Shown: positions 1-9,330, numbered from the stretch's first letter. The stretch is 64,000 bases of DNA from CAIZQW01 sp942493055 (GCA_942493055.1 OW818680.1:992001-1056000), one strand, 5' to 3'. Numbers and translations are program-made. The notes: generated by a model from the sequence alone, not told the origin.

Positions 1-2406
1 CCCAAGGAAAAGATGCGTGTCGATATTGCCTTTTGAAAGGGTGCCTACCGCTGTCCATCCGCGCTCAGCAGACCCTTCCAGCTCGGTTTTTACCGTCGGA
101 TTCGCCCCGATCGCAGCGTGCGTGATCGCAGGCAGCGGTTGCATTACCATCTGACACGTCAGGTTGTCCCCCGCTTTCAGGCGCGCCGGACGCAATGCGG
201 TGCGCGTACGGAAAATGCGCGCGCCATACCCGCGTAACGTCACATTCTCAAACGTGCCAGCGGCCTGCTTGACAACACTTCCGTCCTCCGGACTCCAAAC
301 CTCAAAGGGTTCGTTTCCGAGGAACTGCAAGCGCCCCTCCCACGCTTCAGGCTGCGTGTTGATCACAAAGAAGAGGTCATTGCCATCGACCTTGCGATGG
401 GTCATCTTGATTGCTTCGCTGTTGTGTCCGCTGACCTGCATGTCGCGGGCCAGCACGCGGTCGAGCAGCTTGGGCATCAGTCCCATCACACCTTTCGGCA
501 GAAAGACGCTCAGACCGCCAGCGGACGATGAAACAATCGAGAACTGCTCCGGCTTCGGGAACATCTCTTGAACAAGCTTGGCGGTCTCAGAACACGGAAA
601 GGCCTGCTCGCTGTTTTCGGGCACCTGCGTCAGCGCAATCACCACGCCGCCCCGCTTCCAAAAGGCATGGATGTTCTGCATCGCCTTTAACGGCAGTGTC
701 GTGACCGATGGCAAAATCAGCACACGCCAACGCAGGTCATTGTGCTTCAACTCACCGGAACGGACGTCAGCGCGCATCAGCGCCTGCGAATCGATGAAGA
801 TGAAATCGCGCTGCGTTGCAAAGAGCAGGTTCCCGGTCTGCCGGAAACTATCCGCAACTGACCGGACCGCATCCCCAGTACTCCACCGCTCCGTCGGCAC
901 ATACGTTGTCATCAAGCTTTCAGAGGGATAAACCACCGCAATATCCGAAACCTGATATCCGCCCTTGAGCATCGTGCCGCAGCGTCCGATATGCGTATTG
1001 ATCCGTTGCAAGGCGGCATCGTCAAACTGCCGGAAATGGTAGTAACTCGTGAAGGTGTTGATCCCGCCCCACTGCAACAAATTACAGGTGCCACGCACCT
1101 GCTCCTCGGTGACAATGATTTTTGGACGCGCATCCCCCTCAGGCCGATAGTTTTCAGAATGATCCGACACTTCGCACATGACCAATCGATTCTGATTCAA
1201 CTCCGCAACGCTGGATAGTATCTTTGCCGACTGCCACGGAACGCTGGGCGGAAGACTGGTCAGGCAGTCGATGCTCGGCGCATCCAGACGGCGGATGCAG
1301 GCAAAGAAGTCGCCGTAAAAAGGCACATGCGCCTCAACGCTCTCCTCCACCAGGAGATGTCCGCCCGAAGGGACTCCATGGTCGCGACACCACGTCTGAA
1401 TCTGGCCGAAGAAATTTTTCGAAACCAGTTGGCTGATCAGCTTCCAAAAGCCAAAACGGATCGCTGCATCGTCGCGCCCAGTCTCTGTCAATAAGGCGGG
1501 CAGATCGCTGATCAGATCGCGGCTTGTGGCCTTTCGATAATCAGCCACCAGCGTGGGCGACCACGGCAGCACCAGATGGGGCTGCGGACGCATCCAGACG
1601 TTCATCAACGACGGTTCATCCGTAAAGGTCGCATCAAAATACTCTCCCAGGTTCTTCCCAAGATGCGCCGCATACTGGTCATGCGTGACCTGAAGGAATT
1701 TGGCTGTCGGCTCAGCCATCAGCAAATTGATGTAGGGCTTCTTGAATGCCAGACTCACCTCGGCATGCGTCCCATGATAGATGAACTCCTCGGTCGCCAG
1801 CAAAATGCACCACGTGTCCTTATCCGGCGTCTTCCAATTCAGAAGACCGTCTGTAACCGCTGTATTGATCGGGATGGCTTCTGTTCGAACCAGCTTGCCT
1901 TCGCGAAGCGGCAGCGCAACGGCAGCCACCAACAACCCTGACGGCGCTTTGAAAGAAACCGCTGTCTTGGCCGCCACATTGGTCATGGCCACCAGCAGAC
2001 CGCGCGCAGCCCACTCCGGATGCCCCCGCAACACCAAGTCGCGCGCACTGCCAGAAGGATAGCCGCATTCGTCATAAAGCCAGAGCGCCATGCCGGAGGC
2101 CTTAGCCATCTTCACGCCTCGGATAAAAGCCGGCCACTTGGTTGGATCATCCACATAGCCTGTAAAGTTGACGTTCCCCGCAAAACCGCCGAAGCCCTGA
2201 TCCGGGAGCGATTTCAGGATCTTGTCCTGCTCGGCAGGGATATCGTGCTGACTGTGAATAATGCGCAGAATGCGCGCAGAAGCAGGCGGATTCTGGAACC
2301 GTTCCACCAGTGGACGTTCCTCGCCGAATTGTCGCGGCAACACAGTTTCAGCCGACGCGGCGCAGACAAGGCCGCAGATCACCATCAAACATTTCATCCA
2401 GCTCAT
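1..2406 (-). CDS. Secreted glycoside hydrolase, GH106-like (3' end outside window)
   Basis: The reading frame stays open for 802 codons from an ATG at 2406 down to base 1, so the C-terminus lies beyond the window. GGGGGA sits 5 nt before the ATG. The first 18 residues (MSWMKCLMVICGLVCAAS) look like a Sec signal peptide. Near residues 100-120 the protein reads WLYDECGYPSGSARD, close to the WLYDE...PSG signature of GH106 alpha-L-rhamnosidases and related PVC hydrolases, followed by HPEW and later a DAPSIDCLTS segment. A beta-rich region starts around residue 650. Role inferred: release of rhamnose or a related sugar from polysaccharide outside the cytoplasm. Family assignment is by motif only; another GH clan with the same fold is possible. 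Confidence 0.7.
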   Translation of the reverse strand, partial: MSWMKCLMVICGLVCAASAETVLPRQFGEERPLVERFQNPPASARILRIIHSQHDIPAEQDKILKSLPDQGFGGFAGNVNFTGYVDDPTKWPAFIRGVKMAKASGMALWLYDECGYPSGSARDLVLRGHPEWAARGLLVAMTNVAAKTAVSFKAPSGLLVAAVALPLREGKLVRTEAIPINTAVTDGLLNWKTPDKDTWCILLATEEFIYHGTHAEVSLAFKKPYINLLMAEPTAKFLQVTHDQYAAHLGKNLGEYFDATFTDEPSLMNVWMRPQPHLVLPWSPTLVADYRKATSRDLISDLPALLTETGRDDAAIRFGFWKLISQLVSKNFFGQIQTWCRDHGVPSGGHLLVEESVEAHVPFYGDFFACIRRLDAPSIDCLTSLPPSVPWQSAKILSSVAELNQNRLVMCEVSDHSENYRPEGDARPKIIVTEEQVRGTCNLLQWGGINTFTSYYHFRQFDDAALQRINTHIGRCGTMLKGGYQVSDIAVVYPSESLMTTYVPTERWSTGDAVRSVADSFRQTGNLLFATQRDFIFIDSQALMRADVRSGELKHNDLRWRVLILPSVTTLPLKAMQNIHAFWKRGGVVIALTQVPENSEQAFPCSETAKLVQEMFPKPEQFSIVSSSAGGLSVFLPKGVMGLMPKLLDRVLARDMQVSGHNSEAIKMTHRKVDGNDLFFVINTQPEAWEGRLQFLGNEPFEVWSPEDGSVVKQAAGTFENVTLRGYGARIFRTRTALRPARLKAGDNLTCQMVMQPLPAITHAAIGANPTVKTELEGSAERGWTAVGTLSKGNIDTHLFLG

Positions 2407-2477
2407 TCGCTTCCCCCGTATTTCTGTGCTTCAGACAATTCATTTTCATCCGCTGAACGGCTGCAAGTAACCCCGGA

Positions 2478-3236
2478 TCAATTTTCGACTATGGGCAGAT
2501 TAGAAAACCAATAACCATAATCCTTTTTCATTTTGCAACCAATATTTAGGCTGTCATCACTTCTACTATGCCAAGAACTATATTCCCATTCATAATAACT
2601 GCCATCTCGTTTTTTTACCAATGTAATTTTACACCATGAGACGAATGCACCGATCTTTTTTTCAAAAGCCTCTTCTTTACCTGTCGCCATATCCGTTTTT
2701 ACCTCAAACTTCATGTCGTCCCTGAACATCACGAACTGATTCATACCTTTCCTTTGGAGCCAGACAGCAAGCTCAGGTGCAGCCCCCCAATTAACTTCTA
2801 AGATAGTTTTCTTTTTAAAGCGGTCGGAAAGACTGAACATCTCTTCTATTACAGGCTCAGGAATTCCATCAATTAACAGATCCGGATGTGGCGATTTGAT
2901 TGCCAACAGTTCACAGATATTTGTCAACCCATGAGTATATGGGCGATCAATCGCACGACTCCCAAATTTGTTATGCGCCTCTAGAGAAGCACCTTTTTTA
3001 AGCAACAGCCTTATCACTTCTTCACTCCCGTAGGTTGCGGCCACTCTCAAAAGAGTATTGCCATTTTCATCTATCGGAGAATCGATCGAAAAACCTCGTT
3101 GGAGAATCTCCTCTATTTTTTCAGGGTTGTCTTGAAAACATGCATCCTTAAGCTGTCGAGCCAAGGAATGCTGGCTCAAACAGCCTTGAATAATGATGTC
3201 CGATATGATTATTGCGGAAAATATAAAAGCTTTCAT
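2478..3236 (-). CDS. Ankyrin-repeat lipoprotein
   Basis: 252 aa from the ATG at 3236, preceded by AGGA five bases upstream. An in-frame upstream start would add 27 residues without a signal sequence, so the internal start is preferred. The N-terminus MKAFIFSAIIISDIIIQGC is a hydrophobic stretch ending in a lipobox-like Cys at residue 19 (Gln at -2 is unusual). Residues about 25-110 hold ankyrin-like repeats (for example NGNTLLRVAATYGSEEVIRLLLKKGA). The C-terminal half (about 120-252) is not recognised and is rich in Lys and aromatic residues. The gene is clearly more AT-rich than its neighbours, which suggests recent acquisition. Likely a periplasm-facing protein-binding lipoprotein; partner unknown. 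Confidence 0.8.
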   Translation of the reverse strand: MKAFIFSAIIISDIIIQGCLSQHSLARQLKDACFQDNPEKIEEILQRGFSIDSPIDENGNTLLRVAATYGSEEVIRLLLKKGASLEAHNKFGSRAIDRPYTHGLTNICELLAIKSPHPDLLIDGIPEPVIEEMFSLSDRFKKKTILEVNWGAAPELAVWLQRKGMNQFVMFRDDMKFEVKTDMATGKEEAFEKKIGAFVSWCKITLVKKRDGSYYEWEYSSWHSRSDDSLNIGCKMKKDYGYWFSNLPIVEN

Positions 3237-3442
3237 TTCTATCCTATCTTTCTCTCGGCCCAGGCCAAACGGAATCAGTGGGCCTAGTAATCGTATTTGG
3301 ACATAGGGCATTAGCAACCTTTCTGGCGTTCTATTTCATCGTGATTGCGTATGGGATAGGGCTGAGCACCTTCATCATCATGTGTTGGATTATACGCGTT
3401 TGGCATGGGAGGGACAAGGTGAATATTCCGTTTGGAGTGCGG

Positions 3443-3470
3443 GAAACTTGAAACTCGAAACTTGAAACTT
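3443..3470. repeat. Heptanucleotide tandem repeat (GAAACTY)4
   Basis: Four perfectly phased 7-bp units: GAAACTT, GAAACTC, GAAACTT, GAAACTT. The same unit recurs at 31545-31565 in three copies. Resembles STRR-type repeats of cyanobacteria. Confidence 0.85.
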
Positions 3471-3540
3471 GGTGTTGCCGCCAGCGGAGCTGAAATTAAC
3501 CGAGGTGAAACTTTTAGCTACGGATTGCGCGGATGGAGAA

Positions 3541-3650
3541 TTTTAACCACAAAGAACGCATAGAACACAGAGAAAAGAGGTTGCCCCAGATTACAAAACA
3601 AAGCATTTAGAAGTTGATCTTTGCGATCTTTGTGTTCTTTGTGGTTAAAA
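3541..3650. repeat. 110-bp dispersed palindromic element, copy 1
   Basis: The ends are perfect inverted repeats of TTTTAACCACAAAGAAC. The arms continue imperfectly (GCATAGAACACAGAGA versus ACAAAGATCGCAAAGA). The right half from 3599 is nearly identical to 33899-33950 and both copies are followed by GTTATAG. No ORF or transposase inside, so a MITE-like or REP-like element. Confidence 0.8.
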
Positions 3651-3678
3651 CAAATCAAGTTATAGTATCCTCGGCCGT

Positions 3679-5577
3679 TTACGATCCGTTGTCGGATTTG
3701 AACCAGAGTTGCAGCAGGCGGCCGATGATCTGGCAACCGCGGTCGTTGGCGTGAACGGCATCCCCCATGAACCATCCGTACGTTTTTCCGCTCTCCTGGA
3801 TATACGACCACCAGGGACCGGTCATGTCGAAGAAGGCGCACTTCTCCTCCGCGGCAACCTTCTGCATGTTGAAGCGGAAGTTGCTTGTGGTCGTGTCGAT
3901 CTCGCGCGTAAAGGTCCTGATGTGCTCGTCGCGCATGGCGCCGAAGACCGGGGTCAGCAGCAGTACCTCGGTGTCCGGCTTTTGGGCCCGCACCTGCTGG
4001 ACCACAGAGCGCACCGCCTCGGCATCTCCGCCGTTGGAGATGCCGCCGATCACCAGAAGGTCCGGATTGTGCTTCAGCACATAGTCCTGGACGCGGTTCT
4101 CTTCGCGGTAGTATTTACAGCCGGTCGAGCTTCTCAGCGAGGCGATCTTTGTGATCTTGCATTTCGGGTAATCGCGCATGAGCAGGAGTTCAAAGGAGGA
4201 GCTGGTGGTGTTTCCCATGATGCTGTCCCCAAGCAGCACCATGCGCAGCTCGCCGCCATCGCGCAACTTTGCCAGAGTTTTGGGGATGTTCGCGAAGCGT
4301 CCTTTGGGCGGCTGATAGACGAGCGGATCCATGGCGGCGTAGATCGCATCAATCCGCTCCAGGGTGCTCTTGCCAGCAAAGGCATCGGCCACGGTTCCAT
4401 TAAGCAGGAAGCCCCCCATACGCGCAACGCCAGGAGAGGCGATCTTGAGGACGAGTTCATGCTCCGTATTCCGATCAAACCCCTTGGCCAAGGAAATCGG
4501 GCGCATGAGCGGGGCCGTCACCTCTTTCGGCGCAGCCAGTTTCTTAAAGCCTGCTCCATCGATGGCGTATTCGTAGTCCGCACTGTCCTTATCAACGACA
4601 TCAAGGATTCCGATCTCCGAACCTTTGAACTTCAGCTTCAGCGAATCACCTGCCTGACTGGAGACCAGCAGGTGGCGGAAGGGGCCGATCAGGCTCGCCT
4701 GACCAGGCTTCCAGTTTCCGGACCGGTTGACCTGCTGATTCTCGTAGGCGATGATGCGTCCGTTGTCATCCGTTTGCGGGAAGAGAGGAGCGGGCAGGAC
4801 ATACGCCTTAGGCTTCTCTGGAACCGGGAAGGCGGTCAGCAGCGCATCGCAGAAACCTGCAATCGCGTCTGCATAGATCTTGGCTCCAGCATCGGTCGGG
4901 TTGATTCCGTCAGCCGAGAAGGCTTCAAAAGAGATCTCGCCCGCGATGATCTTGTCCGCCGCGACCTTGGCCAGATTCAGGCTGGGGATGTTGTAATGCG
5001 CGGCAATCTGCTCGCAGACCTGGATGTAGGCAGGCATCTGTCCGGCCTTGTAGGCCTGAAGCATTTCAGGGGTCAGCGTATAAACGAGTATGCGGCTGTG
5101 GGTGTCGCGGTAGAGGGTGATCTGGCGGACCAGCCCTTCCAGCGAGGTCTTGACCTGCTCGATGTCAGCGTTGCGGTCATCGGCGGCGAAATCGAGAATC
5201 GCCAGATGTCCGCTGCAGACCACCTCGCCAAACACAGGCTGTCCGCGGCTGCAGCGGAAGAGTCCGAACCAGCTGCCGCCCGGGTACATGTGCCGCGTCT
5301 CATTCATACCTGCAGCCGGGAAGACCTTCTTAAACCCCTTCACCATCTGGGCGGAGTAGCGGAGGGACTGATCCTTCAGTCCGGTTCCAGCCAAGGCGGT
5401 ATTGCCGATGAAAAAGAGGTATTGGTTGCCGACCTTATCGTTTTGGAAATAGTACTGGCTATTGGGAATGCCGCCGCGAATCTGATAGTAATCCGCAGGT
5501 GCGGCTGCCGCTGCCCCCACTGAACCCACGATCAACAGAGCGCCTAGAATGATGTTCCTGACAGATATCGTCCCCAT
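3679..5577 (-). CDS. Exported protein with two SGNH/GDSL hydrolase-like domains
   Basis: 632 aa with a signal peptide (residues 1-26, ending GAAAAAPA). AAGGGGG lies 10 nt before the ATG. The C-terminal domain (about 440-630) has the SGNH blocks: LLGDSIMGN (nucleophile Ser), GGISNGG (block III Asn) and GDAVHANDRG (Asp/His). The N-terminal domain (about 45-240) has the same layout but reads FIGNTALAG where GDS is expected and SADGINPTDAG where DGxHP is expected, so Ser and His both appear lost. A beta-rich linker (250-400) joins them. Likely a carbohydrate esterase with a degenerate, perhaps ligand-binding, first domain. Stands alone between the ankyrin gene and the BRO gene. Confidence 0.85.
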   Translation of the reverse strand: MGTISVRNIILGALLIVGSVGAAAAAPADYYQIRGGIPNSQYYFQNDKVGNQYLFFIGNTALAGTGLKDQSLRYSAQMVKGFKKVFPAAGMNETRHMYPGGSWFGLFRCSRGQPVFGEVVCSGHLAILDFAADDRNADIEQVKTSLEGLVRQITLYRDTHSRILVYTLTPEMLQAYKAGQMPAYIQVCEQIAAHYNIPSLNLAKVAADKIIAGEISFEAFSADGINPTDAGAKIYADAIAGFCDALLTAFPVPEKPKAYVLPAPLFPQTDDNGRIIAYENQQVNRSGNWKPGQASLIGPFRHLLVSSQAGDSLKLKFKGSEIGILDVVDKDSADYEYAIDGAGFKKLAAPKEVTAPLMRPISLAKGFDRNTEHELVLKIASPGVARMGGFLLNGTVADAFAGKSTLERIDAIYAAMDPLVYQPPKGRFANIPKTLAKLRDGGELRMVLLGDSIMGNTTSSSFELLLMRDYPKCKITKIASLRSSTGCKYYREENRVQDYVLKHNPDLLVIGGISNGGDAEAVRSVVQQVRAQKPDTEVLLLTPVFGAMRDEHIRTFTREIDTTTSNFRFNMQKVAAEEKCAFFDMTGPWWSYIQESGKTYGWFMGDAVHANDRGCQIIGRLLQLWFKSDNGS

Positions 5578-5713
5578 AACAGTTTCCCCCTTTTTTCGTT
5601 CGTTTTCAATTAACCTTACTCCTCGCCTACCCCTTTGATTTTTTTCTTCGACGCAGTCGGCGGCAGGAAATTCTCGCCAGTCACCACGCTTTTTCCCGTC
5701 TTCTGTTCCAGTT

Positions 5714-6472
5714 CTAGGCGTGCGCCCTTAGCAATTTTTTTCCGTTCTTGCCCGCTTCGGCATTTTCAACCATACCAGTAGCAGCCACGCTTTCAGCGAT
5801 CTGTCGGGTGGAAAGTTCAGCCAGCGCGGTAAAAATTAGTTCCGCCTCACTCATGTGGTCGCGCAGGTTCTGGGTTTTCAATCCCTTGATTGTCTTGTGC
5901 TTCTTGACCGAAACCCCACTCCACTCCTGATGGATGATGTTGGTCAGGATGGCAAACTCGTTCTCACCTTGGATTTCATGCTCCTTCCAGTAATCTGTGA
6001 GCTTGTTACGGGTTTCCTGCCCCATCATCCGCTGTTGAATCCACTTCGCACTCCGGCCATGCTGCTGCCAATACTCCCGTGCGCGATCCAGGGAGCGGGC
6101 CGGATCGTTCATGTCTTGAATCCGCTCATAGCCCACCTTGGCCAGCCAGAGTTTGATTGGCTCGGCTTTGGGACTGGGGACGGATTGGATGATGCGAAGA
6201 AGCGTTTCCGGGTCAGCCACATCGGTTGCATATTTCTTTCCGTCAGCCGCTTCCAGTTTCAGTCGGTTACATTTTGTAACCGACTCGCTCCCCTCTTTTT
6301 TGAGACGGTTCTTCAACACCTTCCAGTAATTGCGCGCGGCCTGATAATCCGGTTGCTGGAGTAGCGCCGCCACAATATCCACCACGGAAAAGTGCCATGT
6401 CTCCGACTCCTCGTCAAAGACCCTACGAATCTTAAAATTTTCAAATATCGCTAACGTTTTTTTGGTACTCAT
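5714..6472 (-). CDS. BRO-N domain phage-antirepressor-like protein, possible frameshifted C-terminus
   Basis: 252 aa as read. Residues about 8-110 match the BRO N-terminal DNA-binding type (ENFKIRRVFDEESETWHFSVVDIVAALL), as in phage antirepressors and related chromosomal proteins. Near the end the codons GGA AAA AAA TTG contain an in-frame A AAA AAA heptamer; stepping back one base there continues as KIAKGARLELEQKTGK and on through GENFLPP to a TAA at 5616-5618, the C-terminus I expect for this family. The zero frame stops after RAHA. This is either programmed -1 slippage, transcriptional slippage, a fresh mutation or a one-base assembly error in the A run. Isolated gene of phage or mobile character. 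Confidence 0.85.
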   Translation of the reverse strand: MSTKKTLAIFENFKIRRVFDEESETWHFSVVDIVAALLQQPDYQAARNYWKVLKNRLKKEGSESVTKCNRLKLEAADGKKYATDVADPETLLRIIQSVPSPKAEPIKLWLAKVGYERIQDMNDPARSLDRAREYWQQHGRSAKWIQQRMMGQETRNKLTDYWKEHEIQGENEFAILTNIIHQEWSGVSVKKHKTIKGLKTQNLRDHMSEAELIFTALAELSTRQIAESVAATGMVENAEAGKNGKKLLRAHA

Positions 6473-6566
6473 CGCTCAACGCCTATTGCCTCCATATCTG
6501 ACGCAGACTCACTCATCATCATGCGCTCGATTATACTCATTTGGGGATGGATTGGACAAGGATCAA

Positions 6567-8273
6567 TCAAGGAATCAAGGAAAAGACCGCTGCGTTATCG
6601 AACCATGTCGTTTCACCCGCTTTCTGCTGGGTGCCGAGTAGCAGTACCAGCGTGTCCGTGCCCACAGGTGCCTGCACCACGCCGAATGCGTGGCGCCAGC
6701 CATTTGTTCCCGCCTCGCCAAAGCGCACCATCACATCCAGCGACTCGGCATGCCAGCGGCCCTCTTTGTTCCAGCGAACGCGGACGCGCGGTGCCGCGCC
6801 TTGCGCATAGGCCTCGACTGCATATCGGCCGCCTGCCAGAACCGGCGCCTTGCCAATAAAGCAACCATCCCCTACGCCCTCAGCCCGCAGCGACGAGGAG
6901 TCGCCCAACCCCCTCTGTGTGTCCGTCCCGAAAATCCCTTGTGCCTGCTTTTCGTGCTGCCAGCAACTCCACGCGGGAGGCATCCGTCCCTGAATAAAGC
7001 CTGCGTCCTTTGGCTTCTCCGTCGACGCGCACGCGCCGTTCGACAGCAGGTTCGTCAGCGTCCCATCCTGACGGCGGCGCTCAAGGATCGCGCGGGCCTC
7101 AGCCGGACGCCGCAATATCCGCAACGTATCAGCGAACCCTGGCAGAGCCGCCTCCCATGTCGCATTCGTCCGTGATGTTCCGGCCCAACGGATCCAATCG
7201 AACTTCTCGCCATACAGCCACACATATTCGTCCGCCGCGTCCAGCGCCTGCGCCACATTCAGCGCGAGGTGGTTCAGCCGAGATCCGCCCACCTCTCCGA
7301 AGTACCACGGCGAACCCGCCGGATTCGTATACATGTCGAGGTAGAGTCCGAAGCCTGCCAGCGCTTGCGTGCGATACTTGACGCGGTTCTCGGGCGCCAC
7401 CAGCGCCAGTGCCCGATTTTGCATCGACCACGCCGACAGATAGAAGTCCTGGTTTGTCGCTTCGTAACGGTAGCCATGTTCGTTGCCGTCAACCAAGCGC
7501 GCCGCAGGCGGCAGCGCGTCCAGTAGCCCATTTACGAAGCTCGGCCAAAGGTCGCCCGCATCGGTTGCCATCGCAGCCGGTTCATCGCAACCCGCGTAAT
7601 ACGAGGGATGGAGACTCAGCAACCAGAAGGAGAGGACCACGATTTCAGGATAGGTCTCGGCCATGGCCCGCATCACCTGCGCGCCGCGCTTGCGCGCGAG
7701 CGCTGACACGACATCAAATGGCGGATCGTTTTCCAGACGGAAATACTGGCGCGTTTCAGGATAGTCCTCGGGATCGACCAATATCCCTTTTGCGCCCCCC
7801 TCCTTGGCCAGCCACGCCAGTACGCCGAGGTTATGCGCGAAGGCCGTCCACGCCGCGTCGTCATTCCATGCCAGCCGCTTGCGAGGTGCCCAGAAAGAGG
7901 TCAGAAAGTTATGCTTGAGCGAGCGCGATGAACACTGTTTTACGATCTCCGCTTCCCGCGCGAACCACGCGCGCTCCCACGGCGTATCGCCCATGATCGT
8001 GTTGTACCCGACATGTCGTCCCTTCTGCGGCTCGACTACGACTGCGAGGGAGACACCATCCAAGGGCAACTTCTCCAGCGCCTCCACATTGCGAGCCACA
8101 TCCATCGGCCGCACGGCGAGCAGGTCCCAGCTGTGTGCGATCAGACGCTTCTCTGTCCCAGCCGCCTGCAACACCCCTGCGCACACGCCAACCAGCACGA
8201 CACTCAGGATAAACAGCGGTTCACGGGTGATCCGTGCGCTTCTCATCCTGATCCGTGTGAGCGCATCCATCAT
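6567..8273 (-). CDS. Exported TIM-barrel hydrolase-like protein with C-terminal carbohydrate-binding-like domain
   Basis: 568 aa from ATG 8273, which overlaps the TGA of the preceding gene (ATGA), so the two are translationally coupled. Longer starts lie inside the upstream gene. A hydrophobic segment at residues 19-37 ends in VLQAAG, a signal peptide. Residues 45-400 look like a TIM barrel (KRLIAHSWDLL, GAKGILVDPEDYP, DGNEHGYRY, YVWLYGEKFDW); the acids in those motifs are candidate catalytic residues. Residues about 415-568 (LLSNGACAS ... TTWFDNAAVFSLIP) resemble a jelly-roll carbohydrate-binding module. Exact family not recognised. Context, downstream of ThuA-like and GH20-like genes, suggests extracytoplasmic glycan work. 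Confidence 0.75.
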   Translation of the reverse strand: MMDALTRIRMRSARITREPLFILSVVLVGVCAGVLQAAGTEKRLIAHSWDLLAVRPMDVARNVEALEKLPLDGVSLAVVVEPQKGRHVGYNTIMGDTPWERAWFAREAEIVKQCSSRSLKHNFLTSFWAPRKRLAWNDDAAWTAFAHNLGVLAWLAKEGGAKGILVDPEDYPETRQYFRLENDPPFDVVSALARKRGAQVMRAMAETYPEIVVLSFWLLSLHPSYYAGCDEPAAMATDAGDLWPSFVNGLLDALPPAARLVDGNEHGYRYEATNQDFYLSAWSMQNRALALVAPENRVKYRTQALAGFGLYLDMYTNPAGSPWYFGEVGGSRLNHLALNVAQALDAADEYVWLYGEKFDWIRWAGTSRTNATWEAALPGFADTLRILRRPAEARAILERRRQDGTLTNLLSNGACASTEKPKDAGFIQGRMPPAWSCWQHEKQAQGIFGTDTQRGLGDSSSLRAEGVGDGCFIGKAPVLAGGRYAVEAYAQGAAPRVRVRWNKEGRWHAESLDVMVRFGEAGTNGWRHAFGVVQAPVGTDTLVLLLGTQQKAGETTWFDNAAVFSLIP

Positions 8274-9292
8274 CCGATCGCCTCCGCGACCTGCGCGATG
8301 GCCTGCAGGTTCTTCTCTTTCCATTCCGGCAGCGTGAAAAACCACGGCGCCATCAGAAAACCTTTGAGCCGCTCCGACGCGAGGTTTTTTTTGCAGAAAT
8401 CTACTGTGCCCTTGAAGTTGACGTCCGTGCTCCAGTTGGAACCCGTCGGAACCTGATCGAAACCTGCCTTGTCGAGGTCGATATAGGTTTGCACATGTTT
8501 CTGTTGGGCAGCCTCGAACGAGGCTCCGTAATACCAATTGCTCTGTAGCACCGATTTCGGCATGCGGCGCATAAACTCCTCCGGATGGTTCCAGACATAG
8601 TCCGACCAGATCCATGGACGGACGCCGAGCGCTTCGACCTCCTTCACAAAGAAGAGGAAGTCGTGCCACCAAAGATCGCCCTGACGCACCACTGCATAGC
8701 TGTATTTCGTCTGGTGCCCGGCGGTCTCCTCATCATAACCGAGGTGGAAGAAACGCGGTTTATCGAAAATCGCGCACACTTCGCGGATCATGTCCGCGCA
8801 GACTTTATAGTAGGCGGGCGTGGAGACCTGCCTGCCGTATTCCTTAAGCCACGTGTCGTGAGCAGTCGAGAAATTCAACTTCGGGATCGGTTCGAGTCCC
8901 ATCGCCCTCAGCCGCGCCAGCTCCTTGCGAAACCGAGCGATTGGCCAAGACCCCTTCACAGCCAGCTCGGGGTGGCTCTCGTACTGTAGCGCTTCGCCAA
9001 GGTCGATCACCACGAGGTTCATCTTCGCCTCCGCCATCCGCGCGGTCAACACCTGCCACACCGCCTCGTCGAAGCGCAGGTGGTCGGCCTGGCACACGAG
9101 GTCCAACTGGTCCCCTTTAAATGGCCCCCAGGAGGTCACGGGAATGTCCGACCACATGTTCGTGCCCATGTGCAGCAGTGCGCCCCACAGCATGGCTGGG
9201 GCAGCCGCCTGCGCCGGGCTTACGGCCGGCAGCCCTGCTGCGGCAGCAGCTATTCCCGTCTTCATAAAGGCGCGACGCGATATCGTCATCAT
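8270..9292 (-). CDS. Tat-exported GH20-like TIM-barrel glycosidase
   Basis: 340 aa from ATG 9292, seven bases after GGAGGA; an in-frame ATG 15 nt earlier would place that Shine-Dalgarno inside the gene. The N-terminus MMTISRRAFMKTGIAAAAAG is a twin-arginine signal (SRRAFMK). The central motif FHLGYDEETAGH mirrors the H-x-G-x-D-E catalytic Asp-Glu pair of GH20 beta-hexosaminidases, followed by RPWIWSDYVWNHPE. It lacks the usual GH20 N-terminal domain, so substrate is uncertain. It follows the ThuA-like gene by 38 nt and overlaps the next gene by 4 nt, so the three form an operon. Confidence 0.75.
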   Translation of the reverse strand: MMTISRRAFMKTGIAAAAAGLPAVSPAQAAAPAMLWGALLHMGTNMWSDIPVTSWGPFKGDQLDLVCQADHLRFDEAVWQVLTARMAEAKMNLVVIDLGEALQYESHPELAVKGSWPIARFRKELARLRAMGLEPIPKLNFSTAHDTWLKEYGRQVSTPAYYKVCADMIREVCAIFDKPRFFHLGYDEETAGHQTKYSYAVVRQGDLWWHDFLFFVKEVEALGVRPWIWSDYVWNHPEEFMRRMPKSVLQSNWYYGASFEAAQQKHVQTYIDLDKAGFDQVPTGSNWSTDVNFKGTVDFCKKNLASERLKGFLMAPWFFTLPEWKEKNLQAIAQVAEAIG

Positions 9293-9330
9293 ATTACTCT
9301 CCTCCATACAACAACGAAGCTATGAGATGC

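Larger units (their letters stand above)
3237..3678. other. Gene-free stretch with repeats
   Basis: No convincing gene. The stretch holds the ribosome-binding site of the ankyrin gene, the phrase TTTGGAGTGCGGG (similar words recur near 32408 and 32530), a four-unit heptamer repeat (3443-3470) and a 110-bp palindromic element (3541-3650). A short open frame reading NHKEHKDRKDQ across the element is only its translation. Confidence 0.7.

Noticed and set aside
3518..3841. Small protein containing NHKEHKDRKDQ
   Set aside because: It is the translation of the 110-bp palindromic element and overlaps the 3' part of the SGNH gene.
3709..5523. 604-codon open frame on the plus strand opposite the SGNH gene
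   Set aside because: No family resemblance, no signal or ribosome-binding site; high GC leaves the opposite strand open by chance, while the minus strand has clear SGNH motifs.
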